From Pontibacterium granulatum (GTDB taxonomy: Bacteria; Pseudomonadota; Gammaproteobacteria; Pseudomonadales; Balneatricaceae), in NCBI RefSeq assembly GCF_029961155.1, contig NZ_JASBRH010000008.1:124001-188000 (forward strand): a stretch of 64,000 nucleotides of DNA, written 5' to 3'. The notes under the pieces are model-generated. The model saw nothing but the letters and a program-made list of their open reading frames with translations, searched no databases and had not been told where the DNA came from. This document shows positions 58,263-64,000 of the stretch, in pieces. The first letter of the stretch is position 1, and the number at the start of each line of letters is the position of its first letter. Position numbers and translations under genes: made by a program.

Positions 58263-58772
58263 TTGAATATCTTTCTAGTGGGGCCTATGGGTGCAGGTAA
58301 AAGCACCATAGGCCGTTTGCTTTCCCAGGAACTGAAAATGACCTATATCGATTCCGATCGCGAGATTGAGGAGCGCGCAGGCGCTGATATCCCGTGGATC
58401 TTCGATGTTGAGGGTGAAGACGGTTTCCGGGATCGTGAAGAAGCCGTGATCGGCGAACTGTGTCAGCGCGATAATATCGTGTTGGCCACTGGTGGTGGTG
58501 CCGTGCAGCGTGATGCAAACCGTGCCCACCTGCAGGGCGGGGGGTATGTGGTTTATCTTTATACCTCGGTTGAGCAGCAGCTGGAGCGCACCGCGCGGGA
58601 CAAAAACCGTCCGCTGCTGCAAACAGAGAACCCTAAGCAGGTGCTCACCGATCTGCTGGCGCGACGCGATCCGTTGTATCGCGACGTATGTGACCTGCTG
58701 GTGCGTACCGACAAGCGCCATCCCCGTTCCGTTGTGACCGAAATTATCCGAAATTACCAGCAGCGCGTATAA
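58263..58772 (+). CDS. aroK: Shikimate kinase
   Basis: A 169-residue enzyme phosphorylating shikimate in the aromatic pathway. P-loop [48 protein letters not shown] (shikimate-binding), and VLATGGGAV. The start is TTG, 13 bp after the pilQ stop, and agrees with the family's [14 protein letters not shown] beginning. Confidence 0.96.
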   Translation: MNIFLVGPMGAGKSTIGRLLSQELKMTYIDSDREIEERAGADIPWIFDVEGEDGFRDREEAVIGELCQRDNIVLATGGGAVQRDANRAHLQGGGYVVYLYTSVEQQLERTARDKNRPLLQTENPKQVLTDLLARRDPLYRDVCDLLVRTDKRHPRSVVTEIIRNYQQRV

Positions 58773-58800
58773 GCGCTGCCCTATCGAGCCAATCCCACCT

Positions 58801-59913
58801 ATGAGCGAAGCTATGAAAACACTGAACGTTGATCTTGGTGATCGAAGCTACCCGATCTTTATCGGCGAAGGCTTGCTGGACCAGGGCCTGATGCGCGAGC
58901 ATATCCGCGGCAAGCAGGTGATGATCGTCTCCAACGAAACGGTGGCTCCGCTTTATCTGGAACGTCTGCAGGCGAGCCTGGGCGACGGATATCAGGTGGA
59001 TACGGTTATTCTGCCCGACGGTGAACAGTACAAAAATCTGGATCAGATCAATACCATCTTTGATCAACTGTTAACCTGCCGCCATAACCGCACAACAACT
59101 CTGATTGCGCTGGGCGGCGGTGTAATTGGCGACATGACCGGTTTTGCGGCGGCGTGTTACCAGCGTGGCGTGGATTTTGTGCAGGTGCCGACAACGCTGC
59201 TGTCCCAGGTGGACTCCTCCGTGGGCGGTAAGACCGGTGTGAACCATCCGCAGGGCAAAAACATGATTGGCGCTTTTCATCAGCCGCGCTGTGTGGTGAT
59301 TGATACCACGGTGCTGAATACCCTGCCTGAACGTGAGCTGGCAGCGGGCCTGGCTGAGGTGATCAAGTATGGCCTGATCTATGACGCGGAATTCCTGAGC
59401 TGGCTGGAAGCCAACATGGATGCGCTGAATAGCCGTGCACCGCAGGAGTTGATCCAGGCGATCTTCCGTTCATGTGAGGTGAAGGCAGAAGTGGTGGCAC
59501 AGGATGAGAAAGAGTCTGGTATCCGTGCGCTTCTTAATCTGGGACACACCTTTGGGCACGCGATTGAAGCACACCAAGGCTACGGCCAGTGGTTACACGG
59601 CGAAGCGGTGGGGGCCGGTACTATGATGGCGACCGACCTGTCACACCGCCTGGGGTGGATCCCTCAAGCGGATGTCGACCGCGTGCGTATGATTTTGGAA
59701 GCGGCCAAGTTGCCGGTGATTGCTCCGGACAACATGAGCGAAGACGACTTCAAAAACCTGATGGCTGTGGATAAAAAGGTGATTGATGGCCAGTTGCGCC
59801 TGGTGTTGCTCAAGCAACTGGGCGAAGCAGTGGTTACGGCTGACTTCCCGGCGGCGCTGTTGGAAGAAACGCTGGCCGCTGGTGAACAGTTGGGTCGCTC
59901 TGACAACGCCTGA
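58801..59913 (+). CDS. aroB: 3-dehydroquinate synthase
   Basis: A 370-residue NAD- and metal-dependent enzyme that closes DAHP to 3-dehydroquinate. Signatures: [76 protein letters not shown], and [17 protein letters not shown] second ATG at 58816 ([15 protein letters not shown]) is an equally plausible start, since neither has a strong ribosome site. aroK-aroB coupling is standard. Confidence 0.96.
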   Translation: MSEAMKTLNVDLGDRSYPIFIGEGLLDQGLMREHIRGKQVMIVSNETVAPLYLERLQASLGDGYQVDTVILPDGEQYKNLDQINTIFDQLLTCRHNRTTTLIALGGGVIGDMTGFAAACYQRGVDFVQVPTTLLSQVDSSVGGKTGVNHPQGKNMIGAFHQPRCVVIDTTVLNTLPERELAAGLAEVIKYGLIYDAEFLSWLEANMDALNSRAPQELIQAIFRSCEVKAEVVAQDEKESGIRALLNLGHTFGHAIEAHQGYGQWLHGEAVGAGTMMATDLSHRLGWIPQADVDRVRMILEAAKLPVIAPDNMSEDDFKNLMAVDKKVIDGQLRLVLLKQLGEAVVTADFPAALLEETLAAGEQLGRSDNA

Positions 59914-59924
59914 GGATCAATTTA

Positions 59925-61778
59925 GTGAGTGACGGACAATCCGTAATGACCACGCTAAGCAACACCGCGTATTATGAGCCGGAGTCGCGCCTGCAACTGG
60001 TCGATAAAGTCCGTCACCTGATCCGCTTTTCCGATTTCCTTCTGCTGCTGACTGGCGAAAACGGTGTGGGTAAAACCACCCTGCTGAAGCAGATCTCTCC
60101 CTCAACCGCTGATAACAGTGTTCATGCCTGTCTGATATCGGTGCTGGATGGCCTGTCATTGGGCACCTTGTTGTCTGGCTTGTTGGCCCAGTTGCCGAGC
60201 CACGGTAATTTTATCGACAACGATCAGGGTAAGCTTGAAGCGCTGAACGAACAGATCAAGGTGACCCGTGATCATGGCCAACGCCTGCTGATCATGGTGG
60301 ACGATGCGGATCGCTTGTCCGACGAAGCCTTGGACCTGCTGATCAACCTGCAGCTGGCGCATGATAACAACGATGGCACCGCCCCTCAGTTGTTGCTGGT
60401 GGGGCAGCCGGAGCTGGCTGAACGTCTGGAAAACAGCCGCTGGCTGGACGCACTGGCGGGGCGTTACCATCAGTTGCCGCTGGAACCTTTTGCCGATGAA
60501 GAGATGAAGGAGTTTGTCCTGCAGGCGGTGCCGGGTGCGCGCATGATGTCCGAAAAAGATATCAATGCGATGGTTAAGCGTTCCGGGGGCTTTCCGGGGC
60601 ATTTGAGCGGCGGTGCTCCCGCGAAGGCTAAACCGACAAAGAAACCAAAAGCGCAAAAAACCGACAAGGCTCCAAAGACGTTGCCGCCCGCGGCACAGGA
60701 GGCGCCTGGCGGACGTCGGGCGTTTCCACTCCCGCCATTGCATATGGGCGGCATAGCGCTTCTGTTGATTATGATCACCATTGCTGCAGCCTGGACCTTC
60801 GCCCCGGATGAGGCGCCAATCGTAACAGTTGATGCGGGCAGCAAACGGGTTAAAGTACCGCTTCATCTCTCTGTTCCCGGGCAGTCTAAAACGCTTGAGG
60901 TGTCTGAGCTGGATAAGCGTCTGGCTGAGCAGGAGGTGCGTCTGACGCAGGAGCCCGTCGCACCGGTTGCGGTTGCGCCGACACTGAATCCGGAGCCGGT
61001 GCTCACCGTTCAGGAAGCGGAGCCTCAGGCCGAGGTGCGGGCGGAAAGCAAGGTTGCAACGCCACCACAACAGCCTGAACCAGAGTTTGTATCAGTTATG
61101 GCTCAGTCGGAAATAGACACGCCAGCGTCTCTCAACGTGAAGGGCGGAGTGGTTGCTGACACTCCGGTTGAACCCGCCAGCGCGAAGGCGGAACGACCAA
61201 GAGAGCCAAAACCTGGTAAGCCGATTGTCGTAACACCGAAGGGTGTTACCCAGGAGAAACCAGCAGCGCAGACAGTGATAGTGTCAGCCGCTATAGAAGA
61301 GAAGACACCTGGACCGGAATCGGTTGCGATTACCGCCCCAAAACCGGCTGCGGCAACAATGCCGAAGGTTGTGGATCGCTCCGAGCCAGTACAAAAGCCG
61401 CTAGAGAAAGCGCCGGTAAAGCCTGAAAAACAGGCCGACGTTGCGTTGTCCGAAGGTCAGGTGCCGCGCAGTGCCCGAATTCTTGCCGATGAGAAGTTGC
61501 TGCTGGCCGAACCGGCGGGCAATTATACTCTGCAGTTACTGGGTGCGCGTGAGAAATCCAGCACTGAGCGTTTTGTGAGAACATACGCAGATCAGGACGG
61601 TTTGCGGGTCTTTGCCACCCTTTTTAAAGGTAAGCCGTGGTACGTAGTTGTGTACGGCTCTTATGCTGATCGAAAACAGGCGACAAATGCGGTTTCAGGT
61701 CTCCCTCAGGGTCTTAAAAAGCTGCGTCCATGGGCACGAAGCATGAAAGGTATCCATAGCGACATCCGCAAACGTTAG
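59925..61778 (+). CDS. damX: DamX-like protein: AAA ATPase plus SPOR domain
   Basis: A 617-residue protein. N-terminal ExeA/GspA-like AAA domain (TGENGVGKTTLLKQI, LLIMVDDADRLSDEALDLL, QLLLVGQPELAERL), one TM (MGGIALLLIMITIAAAWTF) at about residue 275, a long Pro/Glu/Ala/Lys-rich linker, and a C-terminal SPOR domain (YTLQLLGAREKSSTERFVRTYADQDGLRVF, WYVVVYGSYADRKQATNAVSGLP). Starts at GTG with GAGG 9 nt upstream, overlapping the end of aroB's ribosome-free tail by position only. Located between aroB and gltB as in many relatives; DamX acts at the septum. Confidence 0.92.
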   Translation: MSDGQSVMTTLSNTAYYEPESRLQLVDKVRHLIRFSDFLLLLTGENGVGKTTLLKQISPSTADNSVHACLISVLDGLSLGTLLSGLLAQLPSHGNFIDNDQGKLEALNEQIKVTRDHGQRLLIMVDDADRLSDEALDLLINLQLAHDNNDGTAPQLLLVGQPELAERLENSRWLDALAGRYHQLPLEPFADEEMKEFVLQAVPGARMMSEKDINAMVKRSGGFPGHLSGGAPAKAKPTKKPKAQKTDKAPKTLPPAAQEAPGGRRAFPLPPLHMGGIALLLIMITIAAAWTFAPDEAPIVTVDAGSKRVKVPLHLSVPGQSKTLEVSELDKRLAEQEVRLTQEPVAPVAVAPTLNPEPVLTVQEAEPQAEVRAESKVATPPQQPEPEFVSVMAQSEIDTPASLNVKGGVVADTPVEPASAKAERPREPKPGKPIVVTPKGVTQEKPAAQTVIVSAAIEEKTPGPESVAITAPKPAAATMPKVVDRSEPVQKPLEKAPVKPEKQADVALSEGQVPRSARILADEKLLLAEPAGNYTLQLLGAREKSSTERFVRTYADQDGLRVFATLFKGKPWYVVVYGSYADRKQATNAVSGLPQGLKKLRPWARSMKGIHSDIRKR

Positions 61779-61855
61779 TCCTTTATAAACAATCACTTGC
61801 CTCTTTTTCGGGATGGTTTTCAGGGCCATTTCGAGCCCTCCTGCTTGTCTAAAAT

Positions 61856-61884
61856 TTGTTCTTCTAGAGCTTCGTGTGTAAAAT
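61856..61884 (+). promoter_or_regulatory. Candidate promoter of gltB
   Basis: TTGTTC, 17 bp spacer, TAAAAT, about 90 bp upstream of the gltB start in the 194 bp gap after damX. The elements are only partial consensus. Confidence 0.4.
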
Positions 61885-61972
61885 GGCTTCCCCTTTTTGT
61901 CTGCACTGCGCAACTGCAGCATAAGGGGCATTACGTAAGATATTGATTATAAAGAATTTTGAGTGAGGGCTT

Positions 61973-64000
61973 ATGAGCAAGGGTCTTTATCGCCCCGGCG
62001 AGTTTAAGGATAACTGTGGCTTTGGCCTTATGGCACATATGCAGGGCCAGCCTAGCCACGATCTGCTGGAAAAAGCGATTGAAGCACTGGCCTGCATGAC
62101 TCACCGAGGCGGTATCGCTGCTGACGGTAAGACAGGTGACGGTTGTGGCCTGTTGATGCAGAAACCTGACGGTTTCCTGCGCACCGTAGCAAAAGAAGAG
62201 CTGAATACCGAACTGGGTGAGCAGTACGCTGTAGGCATGGTTTTCCTGCCACGAGACGCCGCGTCCGCTCAGGCAGCTCGCGATGCTGTAAATGCAGCGC
62301 TGGAAGCTGAAGGTCTGGGAGTAACAGGTTGGCGTGTGGTTCCAACTGATGATAGTTGTCTGGGGCCTATCGCCAAAGACACCTTGCCTCAGATTGAGCA
62401 GGTATTTATCGCAGACGGTGGCAAAACCGAGCGCGAATTTGGTATTAGCCTGTATGTCGCTCGTCGTAAGGCCGAGATCGCAATGTCTGCCGACGAAGAT
62501 TTCTACATTGCCAGTCTTTCCGACAAGGTCATCTCCTACAAAGGCCTGACCATGCCGGTTGACCTGCCAGTGTTCTTCAAAGATCTGGCAGACCCACGCC
62601 TGGAAACCGCGGTGTGTACGTATCACCAGCGTTTCTCTACCAACACGGCACCGCGCTGGCCGCTGGCTCAGCCGTTCCGCTTCCTGGCGCACAACGGTGA
62701 GATCAACACGGTTGAAGGTAACCGTAACTGGGCGAAAGCGCGTGCGAGCAAGTTCAAGACCGAGCTGCTGCCAAATCTGGATGAACTGCAGCCGATCGTA
62801 AACACCACCGGTTCCGACTCCTCCTCCATGGACAACATGCTGGAGTTCCTGCTGGTCGGTGGCGTGGATATCTACCGTGCGGTACGTATGATCGTGCCAC
62901 CGGCATGGCAGAACGTAGATACCATGGATTCCGAACTGCGTGCATTCTACGACTACAACTCCATGCACATGGAGCCGTGGGACGGCCCTGCCGGTATGGT
63001 AATGACCGACGGTCGATACGCCGTATGTATGCTTGACCGCAACGGGCTGCGTCCATCCCGCTGGGTGATGACCAAGCAGGGTTACATCTGTACCGCATCT
63101 GAGATCGGTGTGTTCGATTACCAGCCAGAAGATATTGTGGCACAGGGCCGTGTAGGTCCAGGCCAGATCCTGGCAATCGATACGTCCAGCGGTGAAGTAC
63201 TGCACACCGAAGATGTGGACAACCGCCTGAAGAAGGCACAGCCATACAAGAAATGGCTGAAAGAAAATGCCATGCGTCTGGAACAGACCATGAACCTGAC
63301 TGAGGAGTCCCGCTCCTTCCGTGATATGTCTCCGGAAGAAGTGAAGACCCACATGAAGATGTTCCAGGTGACTTTCGAAGAGCGCGACCAGGTCCTGCGT
63401 CCACTGGGTGAAACCGGTATGGAAGCGGTAGGTTCCATGGGTGACGACAAGCCGATGGCGGTTCTGTCCAGCCGTGTGCGTTCCGTTTACGACTACTTCC
63501 GTCAGCAGTTCGCGCAGGTAACCAACCCGCCGATCGACCCGCTGCGTGAAGCGATCGTAATGTCTCTGGAAACCTGTATCGGTGCCGAGCAGAACGTCTT
63601 CGAAGAGACGCCGCAGCATGCTCGTCGTGTGATTCTGACCACGCCAGTGCTGTCTGCAAGCAAGTTCCGTCGTCTGCGTGACAACGATGTTGAAGGGTTC
63701 GACGTTGAGATCATCGATCTGAACTACAATCCGAACGACACTACTCTGGAAGACGCGATCGTTGCGATCGCGGATAAAGCCGAGCAGGCTGTCCGCAACG
63801 GCAAAGTTATCCTGGTGCTGTCCGACTCCGCAATCGCCCGTGACTGCCTACCAGTACACGCTGCGATGGCAACCGGTGCGGTACACCACCGTCTGGTAGA
63901 GAAAGGTCTGCGTTGTGATTCCAACATCGTTGTTGAGTCCGGCACTGTGCGTGACCCTCACCACTTCGCTGTCCTGTTCGGTTTCGGTGCGACCGCGGTG
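61973..64000 (+). CDS. gltB: Glutamate synthase large subunit, 3' end outside the window
   Basis: 676 codons are present up to the right edge; the full protein is near 1500 residues. After a 14-residue propeptide, C15 ([13 protein letters not shown]) becomes the N-terminal nucleophile of the glutamine amidotransferase domain. [53 protein letters not shown] and [17 protein letters not shown] are typical, and the central domain begins near [26 protein letters not shown]. With GltD it makes two glutamates from glutamine and 2-oxoglutarate. Confidence 0.97.
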   Translation, partial: MSKGLYRPGEFKDNCGFGLMAHMQGQPSHDLLEKAIEALACMTHRGGIAADGKTGDGCGLLMQKPDGFLRTVAKEELNTELGEQYAVGMVFLPRDAASAQAARDAVNAALEAEGLGVTGWRVVPTDDSCLGPIAKDTLPQIEQVFIADGGKTEREFGISLYVARRKAEIAMSADEDFYIASLSDKVISYKGLTMPVDLPVFFKDLADPRLETAVCTYHQRFSTNTAPRWPLAQPFRFLAHNGEINTVEGNRNWAKARASKFKTELLPNLDELQPIVNTTGSDSSSMDNMLEFLLVGGVDIYRAVRMIVPPAWQNVDTMDSELRAFYDYNSMHMEPWDGPAGMVMTDGRYAVCMLDRNGLRPSRWVMTKQGYICTASEIGVFDYQPEDIVAQGRVGPGQILAIDTSSGEVLHTEDVDNRLKKAQPYKKWLKENAMRLEQTMNLTEESRSFRDMSPEEVKTHMKMFQVTFEERDQVLRPLGETGMEAVGSMGDDKPMAVLSSRVRSVYDYFRQQFAQVTNPPIDPLREAIVMSLETCIGAEQNVFEETPQHARRVILTTPVLSASKFRRLRDNDVEGFDVEIIDLNYNPNDTTLEDAIVAIADKAEQAVRNGKVILVLSDSAIARDCLPVHAAMATGAVHHRLVEKGLRCDSNIVVESGTVRDPHHFAVLFGFGATAV

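Noticed and set aside
61931-63619. A 562-codon open frame on the minus strand opposite gltB
   Set aside because: The plus strand encodes unmistakable GltB. The antisense frame is low-complexity His/Gln/Arg-rich sequence without motifs.

Overview
The window is chromosomal DNA of a gammaproteobacterium. Gene content and order resemble marine Oceanospirillaceae and, more distantly, Pseudomonas; no genus can be assigned from the sequence alone. Nearly all of it is densely packed core genome. I see no tRNA or rRNA gene, CRISPR array, prophage or transposase gene. The only mobile-looking sequence is a 264 bp IS5-type miniature element upstream of hslV.

Layout. 1-1319: an edge-truncated HTH regulator divergent from a periplasmic beta-propeller protein. 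1335-6353 (minus): hemW, rdgB, a DUF4426 gene, yggU, yggT, proC and yggS, followed by divergent pilT-pilU (6442-8676). This follows the Pseudomonas order, but metX-metW are absent. 8757-15463 (minus): pyrC-like pseudo-dihydroorotase, pyrB, pyrR, ruvX, yqgE, tonB, gshB and rsmE, then a membrane GGDEF-EAL protein and metK. 19242-24684 (plus): tkt-epd-pgk-fba, a central carbon block divergent from metK. 24755-34372: a CSS-type EAL protein, a class II sirtuin, an unknown protein, malate synthase G, a thioesterase, an alpha/beta hydrolase, a host-attachment family protein, serA and ppnP. 34415-36603: a divergent LysR/MFS pair with a clear operator-like palindrome. 36728-38299 (plus): an FAH-family enzyme, hemJ and an orphan FliG C-terminal-domain protein.

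38307-47851 (minus): ubiJ, ubiE, a DUF971 gene, hslU, hslV, [IS5-like element], an FtsN-like SPOR gene, a chemoreceptor and priA. 48071-64000: rpmE, a nuclease, maeB, mrcA (minus), pilMNOPQ, aroK, aroB, damX and gltB (running off the right edge), again the Pseudomonas order.

Functional themes. Type IV pilus retraction ATPases (pilT, pilU) and the alignment/secretin complex (pilMNOPQ) lie in the same window as two c-di-GMP phosphodiesterase-type proteins and a chemoreceptor, which suggests regulated surface behaviour; that link is inference. Cell-wall genes (mrcA, ftsN-like, damX), pyrimidine, glutathione, SAM, serine, shikimate and glutamate biosynthesis, and the glyoxylate/malate enzymes glcB and maeB make up the rest.

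The points most worth a second look are the IS5-type MITE next to hslVU, the stand-alone FliG C-terminal domain far from flagellar genes, a rho-independent terminator that doubles as signal-peptide coding sequence between rpmE and the nuclease, the hexanucleotide tract in tonB, and the unknown gene beside the sirtuin. I did not find a clearly novel multigene system.
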